In this document: positions 1-7,633 of the stretch, piece by piece
How positions within the stretch are numbered: the stretch's first letter is position 1
Layout: every line of letters begins with the position of its first letter
Origin: Zoogloea sp.
GTDB lineage: Bacteria > Pseudomonadota > Gammaproteobacteria > Burkholderiales > Rhodocyclaceae
NCBI GenBank assembly: GCA_009026175.1
Contig: WBTZ01000052.1
Coordinates: forward strand, 1-33,783
DNA length: 33,783 bases
Direction of reading: 5' to 3'
Made by a program: the position numbers and the translations under genes
The notes under the pieces: generated by a model
What the model was told of the DNA's origin: nothing
Seen by the model: only the letters and a program-made list of their open reading frames with translations
Databases searched by the model: none

Positions 1-306
1 AGGCGGCGCGGAGGGTCGGCGCAGCCCGCCTGCGGGGGCGAGCCCGACTTCTATTGTGGGCAGGCCGCCGAAGAACTCTTCGCCCAGCTCCTCGATGCGC
101 CGCAGGTAGCGGTCGCGCAGCCACTGGCGATGGAAGTTGGAGGGCGCCACGAGACGCAGGCCGACCCCCTCGTCACCGGGGAGTTCTTCGGCGCGCAGTG
201 GGAGGATCCAGGTCTTGAACTGCTGGGCGGGCAATTCCTGTTCCAGGCAATTCAGGCAATGCGACCAGAATGCAGCGCATTGGGGCGACGATGAGGCTTC
301 GGGCAC
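1..306 (-). CDS. dnaA: Chromosomal replication initiator DnaA, N-terminal part (cut by window edge)
   Basis: This is the first ~102 codons of DnaA, the AAA+ protein that binds DnaA boxes and opens the origin. Only domain I and the start of the linker are inside the window. The translation carries the DnaA N-terminal pattern FWSHCLNCLEQELPAQQF followed by KTWILPL and later APSNFHRQWLRDRY, which matches the domain I oligomerisation/DnaB-contact fold. The gene runs off the left edge, so the AAA+ and DNA-binding domains are not seen. No ATG precedes the conserved FWSHC. The only usable start is GTG at 306-304, just after an in-frame TGA, giving ~12 residues before FWSHC; no clear Shine-Dalgarno is visible. 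It is divergent from rpmH, the usual bacterial arrangement. The identity is secure; the exact start is moderately sure. Confidence 0.93.
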   Translation of the reverse strand, partial: MPEASSSPQCAAFWSHCLNCLEQELPAQQFKTWILPLRAEELPGDEGVGLRLVAPSNFHRQWLRDRYLRRIEELGEEFFGGLPTIEVGLAPAGGLRRPSAPP

Positions 307-412
307 GATTCAGGGCGGGTGTGGTTCGACGGCGGAGCGCGCGCCGCGTTGCGATGCTTTGCCCCATGAAAAGGGGCTGCCGGGCGCGCGCTGGAAGTCC
401 GGCAAGACCGCC

Positions 413-441
413 ATTGTACCTGCGCAGCAGGGACTTATCCA
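413..441 (-). promoter_or_regulatory. Probable dnaA promoter overlapped by a DnaA box
   Basis: On the minus strand TGGATA (441-436) and TACAAT (418-413) are separated by 17 bp, a plausible sigma-70 promoter about 110 bp upstream of the dnaA GTG. Its -35 hexamer lies inside the perfect DnaA box at 435-443, which would suit dnaA autoregulation. This is inferred from spacing and matches only. Confidence 0.5.
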
Positions 442-443
442 CA
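435..443 (+). promoter_or_regulatory. DnaA box TTATCCACA
   Basis: A perfect match to the consensus TTATNCACA in the dnaA-rpmH intergenic gap. A weaker, two-mismatch copy (TGTGGATTG, minus orientation) lies at 470-478. One perfect box alone looks regulatory rather than like a full origin. Confidence 0.75.
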
Positions 444-496
444 GGTCCGGTGTGCCCGCGCTGCGGGGGTGTGGATTGCTGGCTATCAAAAGGTAC

Positions 497-523
497 TTGA
501 CAAACAGAGGGTTAACGTATCAA
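497..523 (+). promoter_or_regulatory. Candidate rpmH promoter
   Basis: A perfect -35 TTGACA (497-502) is followed by TATCAA (518-523) at a short 15-bp spacing, with an overlapping TCAAAT at 17 bp. It lies ~36 bp upstream of the rpmH ATG in a locally AT-rich stretch. The -35 is convincing; the -10 is weak. Confidence 0.5.
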
Positions 524-558
524 ATTGCGCGTTTGACTCAACTTTTCGGGCACGAAAA

Positions 559-693
559 ATGAAACGTACTTACCAACCGTCCGTCGTCCGTCGCAAGCGC
601 ACCCACGGCTTCCTGGTTCGCATGGCCACCCGTGGCGGTCGCAAGGTCATCGCCGCTCGCCGCGCCAAGGGCCGTCATCGTCTCGCCGTCTGA
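559..693 (+). CDS. rpmH: 50S ribosomal protein L34
   Basis: A 44-residue, highly basic protein that begins [18 protein letters not shown] and continues [10 protein letters not shown] and RRAKGRHRL, an essentially full-length match to bacterial L34. It is a component of the large ribosomal subunit that contacts 23S rRNA. The ATG at 559 is chosen because MKRTYQPS is the invariant N-terminus of the family; the frame is open upstream to 469, but that extension is not part of L34. It heads the rpmH-rnpA-yidD-yidC-mnmE cluster and diverges from dnaA. Confidence 0.98.
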   Translation: MKRTYQPSVVRRKRTHGFLVRMATRGGRKVIAARRAKGRHRLAV

Positions 694-1144
694 GGCCCGT
701 AGCGAGGCCGGCCCCGTTGCCGCTTCCGCAGACGGTGGCATTGATTGCCCCGCTCGGAATGCCGGCGTAAAGACGGACCTGGCAGGCTTCGGCTTCGACA
801 CGTCTCTTCGACTGCACAAAACGGATGAATTTTCATCCGTTTTTGCTTTTCGGCGTGTCGTTCGCGGGCGTTACTTCGCACTTCACTACTGCCCCAACGA
901 GGCGGGCAAGGCCCGGCTCGGCCTGGTGGTGGCGAAGAAGCTGGCCAAGCGCGCCGTGCAGCGCAATCTGGTCAAGCGCATCGGCCGCGATGTGTTTCGT
1001 CATGCCTGTGCAAGCCTGCCGGCCTATGATCTGGTGTTACGATTGTCAGCCAAGGTTGGTGACGTCACGAAACTGACGATGCGCGAGGACATGCACAGCT
1101 TGTTCGAGCGCCTGCCCAAGCAGGGCGGTGACGCCAGGACTTAG
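632..1144 (+). CDS. rnpA: Ribonuclease P protein component (start uncertain)
   Basis: RnpA is the protein subunit that helps RNase P RNA bind pre-tRNA 5' leaders. The conserved domain is clear: [14 protein letters not shown], then RGRYFALHY, then the RNR-type motif [18 protein letters not shown], and AYDLVLRL. The start is the problem. The only conventional start codon in frame upstream of this domain is GTG 632, which would overlap rpmH by 62 nt and add ~49 low-complexity residues, giving 170 aa against the usual ~120. A CTG at 779-781 would give 121 aa and an N-terminus that lines up with typical RnpA proteins; ATT at 740 is another rare option. I give the longest frame; the true protein may start at 779. 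Two bases separate its stop from yidD. Confidence 0.9.
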   Translation: MAVARSSPLAAPRAVIVSPSEARSEAGPVAASADGGIDCPARNAGVKTDLAGFGFDTSLRLHKTDEFSSVFAFRRVVRGRYFALHYCPNEAGKARLGLVVAKKLAKRAVQRNLVKRIGRDVFRHACASLPAYDLVLRLSAKVGDVTKLTMREDMHSLFERLPKQGGDART

Positions 1145-1146
1145 CT

Positions 1147-1356
1147 GTGAAAGCCCTGGTCATGGCCCTGCTGCGTGTCTATCGTTACGCCGTCAGCCCG
1201 ATGCTGGGACGCAACTGCCGCTTTGTACCGTCGTGTTCGGAATATGCCCTCGAGGCCGTTGAACGGCATGGAGCCCTCAAGGGGTCCTGGCTGGCGGCCC
1301 GCAGGGTGTGTCGATGCCACCCCTTCAGCGGGGGCGGCTACGATCCGGTGCCCTGA
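1147..1356 (+). CDS. yidD: Membrane protein insertion efficiency factor YidD
   Basis: A 69-residue protein with the full YidD signature: [17 protein letters not shown], then [15 protein letters not shown] and [18 protein letters not shown] at the very end. YidD is a small, peripheral inner-membrane protein with conserved cysteines that assists YidC/Sec-dependent membrane insertion. It starts at GTG 1147, two bases after the rnpA stop, so it is probably translated by coupling. The length and C-terminal DPVP are typical. Its place between rnpA and yidC is conserved across most bacteria. Confidence 0.96.
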   Translation: MKALVMALLRVYRYAVSPMLGRNCRFVPSCSEYALEAVERHGALKGSWLAARRVCRCHPFSGGGYDPVP

Positions 1357-1419
1357 TCAGCCCAATCCCGAGCACGCAGTCCAACCCTTCCGCCTCAACC
1401 CTTCCTGACACTGACTCCG

Positions 1420-3057
1420 ATGGACAACCGTCGCCTGATCCTCCTTCTCGTCTTTTCGTTCTCGCTGGTCATGCTGTGGGACGGCTGGCAGAAGCATAAA
1501 CAGCCCCCGGCGCAGGTCGCCTCCCAGGCCGCCGGAGCCAATGCCGGGGTTCCGACTCCGAGTGCGGGCCCGTCTGCCCCGGGTGCAGCACCCCAGGCCG
1601 AGGCCGCTGCCGCTGCGGCCAAGCTGCCCAAGGCGGTGATCCGGACCGATGTGCTGGTCGCGGAAGTCTCGGCCCAGGGCGGTGACATCGTCCGGCTCGA
1701 GCTGACCCATCACAAGGCCACCGAAGACCGCAGCCGCAATTATGTGCTCTTCGACAATGGCGAAAAGCACAACTATGCGGCGCAGACCGGCCTGATCGGC
1801 AACGGCCTGCCCACCCACAAGACCCAGTTTGCCCTCGGCGCCGAAAACATCGAGCTCAAGGACGGCCAGGACGCCGTGACCCTGCGCATGGATGCCCCGC
1901 CGACCGCCGACGGCGTGAAGGTGAGCAAGTTGATCACCTTCCATCGCAACAGCTACCAGGCCGAGGTGAGCTACGAGATCACCAACGGCAGCGCTGCACC
2001 GCTGGCGCCGCACGCCTACTTCCAGTTCACCCGCGACGGCAAGCCGGCCGAGCAGCCTGGCGGCTTCGGCGTGCAGACCTTCACCGGCCCGGCCTTCTAC
2101 ACCGAGGCGGACAAGTACCAGAAGGTGTCCTTCGAGGATGTGGCTGCCAAGAAGGCCAAGTTCGCCACCAAGGCGGCGGACGGCTGGTCTGCGATGGTCC
2201 AGCATTACTTCGTGGCGGGCTGGGCGCCGGCGGCGGGCGAGCGGGAGTACTTCGCCAACCAGGTCAGCTCCGATCTGTATTCCGCAGGCGTGATCGTGCC
2301 GGTGGCGGCCATCGCCCCGGGCCAGAGCGGCAAGCTGTCGGTGCCGCTGTATGCCGGCCCGCAGGAGCAGAGCCGCCTCGAGACCTTCGCCAAAGGCTTT
2401 GACCTGGTGGTGGACTACGGCTGGCTGACCATCATCGCGGCGCCCCTGTTCTGGGTGCTGGAGTGGTTCCACAAGCTGACCGGCAACTGGGGCTGGGCCA
2501 TCATCCTGGTGACCATCGCCCTGAAGGCGCTGTTCTTCCCCCTGTCGGCGGCCAGCTACAAGTCGATGGCCAAGATGAAGACCCTGGCCCCCCGCCTGCA
2601 GCGCCTCAAGGAGCAGTACGGCGAGGACCGCATGAAGATGCAGCAGGCGATGATGGACCTCTACAAGCGCGAGAAGGTCAATCCGCTCGGCGGCTGCCTG
2701 CCCATCCTGATCCAGATCCCGGTGTTCATCGCTCTCTACTGGGTGCTGCTGGGGGTGGTCGAAATGCGGGGTGCGCCGTGGCTGGGCTGGATCCAGGATC
2801 TCTCCGTGAAGGATCCGTTCTACATCCTGCCCTTGATCATGGGCGCCACCAGCTTCATCCAGACCCGCCTGAACCCGGCTCCGCCGGATCCCATCCAGGC
2901 CAAGGTGATGATGATGATGCCCATCCTGTTCACCTTCATGTTCCTGTGGTTCCCGGCCGGCCTGGTGCTCTACTGGGTGGTCAACAACAGTCTGTCGATT
3001 GCCCAGCAGTGGCAGATCAACCGGATGATCGCGGCCGGTGGCAAGCCCGCCGAGTGA
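1420..3057 (+). CDS. yidC: Membrane protein insertase YidC
   Basis: A 545-residue Gram-negative-type YidC (Oxa1 superfamily), which inserts proteins into the inner membrane alone or with SecYEG. The N-terminus [20 protein letters not shown] is the first membrane segment. An Ala/Pro-rich linker (~30-65) and a large periplasmic beta-rich P1 domain (~70-340) follow. The C-terminal insertase core has the expected segments, including FKLTG-like [20 protein letters not shown], then [37 protein letters not shown] and [13 protein letters not shown] 1420 has no obvious Shine-Dalgarno. Its 3' end overlaps mnmE by 20 nt, indicating one transcript. Confidence 0.98.
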   Translation: MDNRRLILLLVFSFSLVMLWDGWQKHKQPPAQVASQAAGANAGVPTPSAGPSAPGAAPQAEAAAAAAKLPKAVIRTDVLVAEVSAQGGDIVRLELTHHKATEDRSRNYVLFDNGEKHNYAAQTGLIGNGLPTHKTQFALGAENIELKDGQDAVTLRMDAPPTADGVKVSKLITFHRNSYQAEVSYEITNGSAAPLAPHAYFQFTRDGKPAEQPGGFGVQTFTGPAFYTEADKYQKVSFEDVAAKKAKFATKAADGWSAMVQHYFVAGWAPAAGEREYFANQVSSDLYSAGVIVPVAAIAPGQSGKLSVPLYAGPQEQSRLETFAKGFDLVVDYGWLTIIAAPLFWVLEWFHKLTGNWGWAIILVTIALKALFFPLSAASYKSMAKMKTLAPRLQRLKEQYGEDRMKMQQAMMDLYKREKVNPLGGCLPILIQIPVFIALYWVLLGVVEMRGAPWLGWIQDLSVKDPFYILPLIMGATSFIQTRLNPAPPDPIQAKVMMMMPILFTFMFLWFPAGLVLYWVVNNSLSIAQQWQINRMIAAGGKPAE

Positions 3058-4384
3058 CGTCATCGCGGCGATTGCCACCGCGCCCGGGCGCGGTGGCATC
3101 GGCGTGGTCCGGATCTCCGGACCGAATCTCTCCTCGCTCGCGGCGGTGTTCTCCGGCCGCGAGCCCCAGGCCCGTCTGGCCCAGTTTGCGCGCTTTCGCG
3201 ATGCGGCTGGCGCCCTGATCGACGAGGGCCTGCTCCTCTGGTTCCCGGCGCCTCATTCCTTCACCGGCGAAGACGTCATCGAGTTGCAGGGCCATGGCGG
3301 CCCGGTGGTCATGCAGATGCTGCTGGCCCGCTGCCTGGAGCTCGGCGCCCGGCTGGCCGAGCCCGGCGAATTCACCCGCCGTGCCTTTCTCAATGGCAAG
3401 CTCGACCTGGCCCAGGCCGAGAGCGTCGCTGATCTCATCGAGGCCTCCACGGCCGCTGCTGCCCGTTCGGCGGTGCGCTCCCTGACGGGAAGCTTCTCGA
3501 AGGAGGTCCAGGGTCTGTGTGATCGTCTGATCGATCTGCGCATGCTGGTCGAGGCGACCCTGGATTTTCCGGATGAGGATGTGGACTTCCTGATCGAGGC
3601 GAAGGCCTTCGAGCGGATCGAGGGGGTGGCGTCCGAGTTGCGTGCCATCCTCGATCGTGCGCGCCAGGGCAGCCTTCTGCGCAATGGTCTCCATGTGGTC
3701 CTGGTCGGGCAGCCGAACGTCGGCAAGTCCAGCCTGCTCAACCGCCTGGCCGGCGAGGAGCGGGCCATCGTCACCGACATCGCCGGCACCACCCGCGACG
3801 CCCTGCGGGAGACGATCCAGATCGAAGGCATTCCGCTGCACATCTCCGACACGGCCGGCCTGCGGGAGACGACCGACGAGGTCGAAAAGATCGGCATCGC
3901 CCGCACCTGGGCCGAGATTGAACGGGCCGACGTGGTGGTGCGTCTGGTGGATGTGCGCGCCGGCCTGACCGAAGCCGATGCCGCCATCGATGCACGCCTG
4001 CCGGCGGGGGTGGAGCGGATCACCGTCTTCAACAAGGTGGACCTGGTGGCCCGCGAGCCCGGTCGGGAAGATGGCGCGGAGGGTGTGCGCCTCTACCTGT
4101 CGGCCAAGGCGGGGATGGGCGTCGAGCAGCTCCGTGCCGAACTGCTGCGGGTGGCCGGCTGGCACCGTCATGGGGAAGACGTGATCCTCGCCCGCGAGCG
4201 CCACCTGATCGCCCTGCGGGCCGCCCTGGCCCATGTCGAGGATGCCCTCGAGGCGCGGCATGCCCTGGAGCTGATGGCCGAGGAGTTGCGCCTGGCCCAG
4301 GAGGCGGTGAACGAGATCACCGGGGAGTTCACCCCGGACGATCTGCTCGGGGTGATCTTCTCGCGCTTCTGCATCGGAAAATAG
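3038..4384 (+). CDS. mnmE: tRNA uridine-5-carboxymethylaminomethyl synthesis GTPase MnmE
   Basis: A 448-residue GTPase that with MnmG modifies the wobble uridine (cmnm5U34) of several tRNAs. The N-terminal formyl-THF-binding domain is marked by [17 protein letters not shown]. The embedded G domain starts near residue 225: G1 [10 protein letters not shown]2 [10 protein letters not shown]3 DTAGL, G4 NKVD and G5 SAK. The protein ends in the invariant FCIGK with the catalytic cysteine. GTG 3038 overlaps yidC by 20 nt and places the first conserved block at the usual distance. mnmG, the partner, is not in the window. A strong terminator follows. Confidence 0.97.
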   Translation: MASPPSDVIAAIATAPGRGGIGVVRISGPNLSSLAAVFSGREPQARLAQFARFRDAAGALIDEGLLLWFPAPHSFTGEDVIELQGHGGPVVMQMLLARCLELGARLAEPGEFTRRAFLNGKLDLAQAESVADLIEASTAAAARSAVRSLTGSFSKEVQGLCDRLIDLRMLVEATLDFPDEDVDFLIEAKAFERIEGVASELRAILDRARQGSLLRNGLHVVLVGQPNVGKSSLLNRLAGEERAIVTDIAGTTRDALRETIQIEGIPLHISDTAGLRETTDEVEKIGIARTWAEIERADVVVRLVDVRAGLTEADAAIDARLPAGVERITVFNKVDLVAREPGREDGAEGVRLYLSAKAGMGVEQLRAELLRVAGWHRHGEDVILARERHLIALRAALAHVEDALEARHALELMAEELRLAQEAVNEITGEFTPDDLLGVIFSRFCIGK

Positions 4385-4413
4385 CGGGACTGCCGGAACC
4401 CGCCAGCACACCC

Positions 4414-4446
4414 GGAAGCCCGCGTCATGCGGGCTTCCTGTTTTTT
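4414..4446 (+). terminator. Rho-independent terminator after mnmE
   Basis: A perfect 10-bp stem, GGAAGCCCGC (4414-4423) with GCGGGCTTCC (4429-4438), has a 5-nt loop and is followed by TGTTTTTT. It closes the rpmH-mnmE operon. Confidence 0.92.
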
Positions 4447-4496
4447 GGGGAAGCTTCCCGGATCAGGACGGAAGCGGGCAGACCGCAGAATGGGGC

Positions 4497-4524
4497 TTGG
4501 CACATGCCGCGCTTCGGATAGAAT
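4497..4524 (+). promoter_or_regulatory. Candidate sigma-70 promoter of the aminotransferase gene
   Basis: TTGGCA (4497-4502) and TAGAAT (4519-4524) with a 16-bp spacer lie ~70 bp upstream of the ATG at 4597, downstream of the mnmE terminator. Good hexamers and placement; no operator is evident. Confidence 0.6.
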
Positions 4525-4596
4525 CGTTGCGGGCCGCACATCCTGGTGTGGTCGCGTCGCTCGGACGGTTCCGGGCGCTTACGTGAAAGAAACAAC

Positions 4597-5811
4597 ATGT
4601 CCTCATCTGCAGGCAAGCGCCGCTTTGCGCGCATCGATCGCCTCCCTCCCTACGTCTTCAACATCACGGCCGAGCTGAAACTGGCTGCCCGCCGCCGCGG
4701 GGAAGACATCATCGACATGAGCATGGGCAACCCGGACGGGGCCACGCCGGAGCACATCGTCGCCAAGCTCACCGAAGTGGCCCGCCGTCCGGATACGCAT
4801 GGCTATTCGGCCTCGAAGGGCATCCCGCGGCTGCGCCGGGCAATCTCGCATTGGTACAAGGATCGCTACGCCGTCGATGTGGACCCGGACAAGGAAGCCA
4901 TCGTCACCATCGGCTCCAAGGAGGGGCTCGCCCACCTGATGCTGGCCACGCTGGACCGTGGCGATACGGTGCTGGTGCCCGACCCCAGCTATCCGATCCA
5001 CATCTATGGCGCGGTGATCGCTGGCGCCGACATCCGTTCGGTGCCCCTGGTGCCGGGGGTGGACTTCTTCGCCGAGCTGGAGAGGGCGATCCGTGGCAGC
5101 TATCCCAAGCCCAAGATGATGGTCCTCGGCTTCCCCTCCAATCCGACCGCCCAGTGCGTCGAGCTGGATTTCTTCGAGCGGGTGATCGCCCTGGCCAGGA
5201 AGCACGACATTTTCGTGGTGCACGACCTGGCCTACGCCGACATCGTCTTCGATGGCTGGAAGGCGCCCTCCATCATGCAGGTGCCCGGTGCGAAGGACAT
5301 CGCGGTGGAGTTCTTCACCCTCAGCAAGAGCTACAACATGGCGGGCTGGCGTATCGGCTTCATGGTCGGCAATCCCGAGCTGGTGGCAGCCCTGGCGCGC
5401 ATCAAGAGCTATCACGACTACGGCACCTTCACGCCCCTGCAGGTTGCCGCGATCGCGGCGCTGGAGGGCGACCAGCAGTGCGTGCGGGAGATCGCTGCCA
5501 AGTACCAGAGCCGTCGCGATGTGCTGGTCAAGGGCCTGCACGAGGCCGGCTGGATGGTCGAGCGGCCCAAGGCCTCGATGTACATCTGGGCGAAGATCCC
5601 CGATCAGTACAAGGCGCTGGGGTCCATCGAGTTTGCGCGTCTGATGCTGGACAAGGCCAAGGTCTGCGTGTCACCGGGCATCGGCTTTGGTGACCACGGC
5701 GACGATCACGTGCGCTTCGCCCTGATCGAGAACGAGGCCCGCATCCGCCAGGCCATCCGTGGGATCAAGGCGATGTTCAAGGCTGACGGGATCGCCACGG
5801 CAGAGGCTTGA
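4597..5811 (+). CDS. alaC: AlaC-type alanine/2-oxoglutarate aminotransferase (class I/II, PLP)
   Basis: A 404-residue fold-type I PLP aminotransferase closest in style to E. coli AlaC (YfdZ), which makes alanine from pyruvate and glutamate. Diagnostic segments include RLPPYVFNI near the start, [11 protein letters not shown], the [16 protein letters not shown] substrate/cofactor region, [18 protein letters not shown] and the PLP-lysine motif [16 protein letters not shown] with K244 as the Schiff-base lysine. The frame is open upstream to 4546, but ATG 4597 matches the family start. In many betaproteobacteria such a gene precedes homoserine dehydrogenase and threonine synthase, which are absent here. 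It stands alone between its own promoter and terminator. The exact substrate is inferred. Confidence 0.88.
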   Translation: MSSSAGKRRFARIDRLPPYVFNITAELKLAARRRGEDIIDMSMGNPDGATPEHIVAKLTEVARRPDTHGYSASKGIPRLRRAISHWYKDRYAVDVDPDKEAIVTIGSKEGLAHLMLATLDRGDTVLVPDPSYPIHIYGAVIAGADIRSVPLVPGVDFFAELERAIRGSYPKPKMMVLGFPSNPTAQCVELDFFERVIALARKHDIFVVHDLAYADIVFDGWKAPSIMQVPGAKDIAVEFFTLSKSYNMAGWRIGFMVGNPELVAALARIKSYHDYGTFTPLQVAAIAALEGDQQCVREIAAKYQSRRDVLVKGLHEAGWMVERPKASMYIWAKIPDQYKALGSIEFARLMLDKAKVCVSPGIGFGDHGDDHVRFALIENEARIRQAIRGIKAMFKADGIATAEA

Positions 5812-5835
5812 TCCCTCCGCTGTGCGGCAAGCGCT

Positions 5836-5861
5836 AACCCGGCTCCGGCCGGGTTTTTCTT
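5836..5861 (+). terminator. Rho-independent terminator after the aminotransferase
   Basis: An 8-bp stem AACCCGGC (5836-5843) / GCCGGGTT (5848-5855) with a TCCG tetraloop is followed by TTTCTTTG. It is a typical GC hairpin with a short T tract. Confidence 0.85.
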
Positions 5862-5915
5862 TGCCCTTTTCAGGCGGCCTTCAGCGACAATCCGGTCATT
5901 GAAACGGAGGACATC

Positions 5916-6677
5916 ATGACCTGGGAACCGGATCGTTATCTGCGGTATGCCGATGATCGTTTGCGCCCTGCGGTGGATCTGCTGGGGCGAGTACCCCTGA
6001 CCCATCCCCGCCGCATCGTCGATCTGGGCTGTGGCGCCGGGAATGTGACGCGCCTCTTGGCGGAGCGGTGGCCGGATGCAGATATCACCGGGCTGGACAG
6101 CTCGCCGGAGATGCTCGAGCGGGCGCGGGCGGTTCTGCCGAGTGCGCATTTCGAGCAGGCTGGCGTGGAGCATTGGGAGGCCGAGGAGGCGCTCGACCTG
6201 TTGTTCTCCAACGCGGCCCTGCATTGGGTGGGAGAGCATGAGAGCCTGCTGCCCAGGCTGATCAATGCGCTGTTCCCAGGGGGCGTGCTGGCGGTGCAGA
6301 TGCCCGGCAACTTTGAGGCGCCGTCCCACCGCCTGATCCGCGAACTGGCCGGATCGCCCGAGTGGGCCGGGCGCCTCGGCTCGGGGCGCATGGGCGCCAT
6401 CCTCGGCATGGCGGATTACCACCGCATCCTGGCGCCGCTGTGTACCCGCCTGAGCTTGTGGGAAACCACCTATTGGCAGACCCTGCGCGGGCCTGCCCCG
6501 GTGCTGGAGTGGCTTCGTGGGACCACGCTGGTCCCGTATCTGGAACCCCTGAGCGAGCCGGTGCGCGATGCCTTCCTGGCCCAGTTGGGCGAGCGCCTGG
6601 ATGCGGCCTATCCGATGGGGGCGGATGGTGTGACCCTCTTCCCCTTTCGCCGGGTCTTCATCGTCGCGCAGCGCTGA
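5916..6677 (+). CDS. tam: Trans-aconitate 2-methyltransferase-like SAM methyltransferase
   Basis: A 253-residue class I SAM-dependent methyltransferase that matches Tam along its length: WEPDRYLRYADDRLRPAVDL at the start, the SAM motif VDLGCGAGN (residues ~35-43), the acidic loop D61 in TGLDSSPEM, then LLFSNAALHWV, GGVLAVQMPGNFEAPSH and a final PFRRVFIVAQR. Tam methylates trans-aconitate, an inhibitory by-product of cis-aconitate. A GGAGG Shine-Dalgarno lies 7-8 bases before ATG 5916. It sits just before two parS sites, with no obvious functional link. Confidence 0.88.
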   Translation: MTWEPDRYLRYADDRLRPAVDLLGRVPLTHPRRIVDLGCGAGNVTRLLAERWPDADITGLDSSPEMLERARAVLPSAHFEQAGVEHWEAEEALDLLFSNAALHWVGEHESLLPRLINALFPGGVLAVQMPGNFEAPSHRLIRELAGSPEWAGRLGSGRMGAILGMADYHRILAPLCTRLSLWETTYWQTLRGPAPVLEWLRGTTLVPYLEPLSEPVRDAFLAQLGERLDAAYPMGADGVTLFPFRRVFIVAQR

Positions 6678-6692
6678 GTTACCCAAGGGATG

Positions 6693-6708
6693 TGTTTCAC
6701 GTGAAACA
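6693..6708 (+). other. parS: parS centromere site 1
   Basis: TGTTTCACGTGAAACA is a perfect match to the universal chromosomal parS consensus bound by ParB. The palindrome extends to 20 bp (6691-6710). It lies in the tam-speE intergenic gap, within ~7 kb of dnaA, as expected for an origin-proximal centromere. parA and parB are not in the window. Confidence 0.96.
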
Positions 6709-6762
6709 CATCCGGACGGAGAGGCGTGTTTCGACAGTCTCGCCATGAGGCTCATGCTGGAG

Positions 6763-6778
6763 TGTTCCACGTGAAACA
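6763..6778 (+). other. parS: parS centromere site 2 (variant overlapping a start codon)
   Basis: TGTTCCACGTGAAACA, 70 bp from the first site, fits the accepted TGTTNCACGTGAAACA consensus. Its GTG at 6771-6773 is also the likely start codon of the downstream spermidine-synthase-like gene, with GGAG at 6759-6762 as ribosome-binding site. Confidence 0.93.
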
Positions 6779-7628
6779 TCGTTCAGGACTGCGCCTGCCC
6801 CTGGGGCAAGGTGTCGGGCTGATCACGAAGGTCCGGGGCCTTTCCAGGCGGGTGCGAAGCGCCTGCCAGCGCATCGCTGTGATGAATACCCCCGCATTCG
6901 GGCGCCTGTACACCCTGGACGGTGCCGCGATGGCCTGTGACAGGGAGGAGTTCGTGATTCACGAATGCCTTGTGCACATGGCGGCGCTGATGCATCCCTC
7001 CCCCGCCCGGGCGCTGGTGCTGGGTGGGGGCGATGGTGCAAGTGCCCGGGAGCTGCTCAAGCATCCGGGGATGCGGCAGGTCGTTGTGGCCGAGCTCGAC
7101 CCGGCCGTGGTGAGGGCCGTGTGCAGACATATTCCGGCCCTCCCCCACGGTTCCTTCGATGATCCCCGCGTCGATCTGCGGATCGGCGATGCGGCGCTGA
7201 CCCTGGGTTCCGCGCACCAGGCGGGCGAGCGTTTCGATCTGATCCTCTTTGATCTGACCGAACCGGATGACCCGGCCTGCGCCCATCTGCACGGCGAGGA
7301 ATTCCTGAAACTCTGCGCGGCAAGTCTGGCGCCCCATGGGATAATCCAGGTCCAGCTCGGCTCTCCTGCCTTTCAGTCCGGCAAGGTTCGAACGCTGCAT
7401 GCTCGGCTTGCAGGGCTGTTTCCCGGACTCCAGCTTGCCCTGCTCCATGCTCCACTTTACGGCGGACCCTGGCTTATTGCATCGATCGGTGGCGGGGATG
7501 ACCCCGCCGAAGCCAGCCTGATGGCCCGCTTGGCGGAGCGCCAGATCCGCGATCTGCGCTACTACAATCCGGCCGTGCATGCGGCCAGCCGAGCCCTGCC
7601 CACCTATATCCACGACCTGCTCGCCTGA
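6771..7628 (+). CDS. speE: Spermidine synthase-like protein (polyamine aminopropyltransferase family)
   Basis: A 285-residue member of the spermidine synthase family, which transfers aminopropyl from decarboxylated SAM to putrescine. It shows FGRLYTLDGAAMACDREEF, the cofactor motif LVLGGGDGASARELLKHP, and the active-site region FDLILFDLTEPDDPA, which keeps the first Asp of the usual DSTDP motif but changes what follows. The N-terminal domain is short. GTG 6771 is preferred: GGAG lies 8 nt upstream and the codon falls inside parS 2. The frame is open back to GTG 6726, and ATG 6882 is a later alternative. Its stop is 5 nt before rsmB. Whether it makes spermidine is inferred; such divergent copies can have other or unknown substrates. 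Confidence 0.8.
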   Translation: MKHRSGLRLPLGQGVGLITKVRGLSRRVRSACQRIAVMNTPAFGRLYTLDGAAMACDREEFVIHECLVHMAALMHPSPARALVLGGGDGASARELLKHPGMRQVVVAELDPAVVRAVCRHIPALPHGSFDDPRVDLRIGDAALTLGSAHQAGERFDLILFDLTEPDDPACAHLHGEEFLKLCAASLAPHGIIQVQLGSPAFQSGKVRTLHARLAGLFPGLQLALLHAPLYGGPWLIASIGGGDDPAEASLMARLAERQIRDLRYYNPAVHAASRALPTYIHDLLA

Positions 7629-7633
7629 GATTC

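Noticed and set aside
361-377. Hairpin GCCCC-N7-GGGGC in the dnaA leader
   Set aside because: A 5-bp stem only, not flanked by a T tract or a ribosome-binding site.
307-558. The dnaA-rpmH gap as the replication origin
   Set aside because: Only one perfect DnaA box and no dense cluster. It is better explained as the divergent promoter region, although the dnaA-dnaN side outside the window cannot be judged.
1357-3099. Long minus-strand open frame opposite yidC
   Set aside because: Low-complexity His/Gly/Gln/Arg-rich translation with no motif; the plus-strand YidC match is complete.
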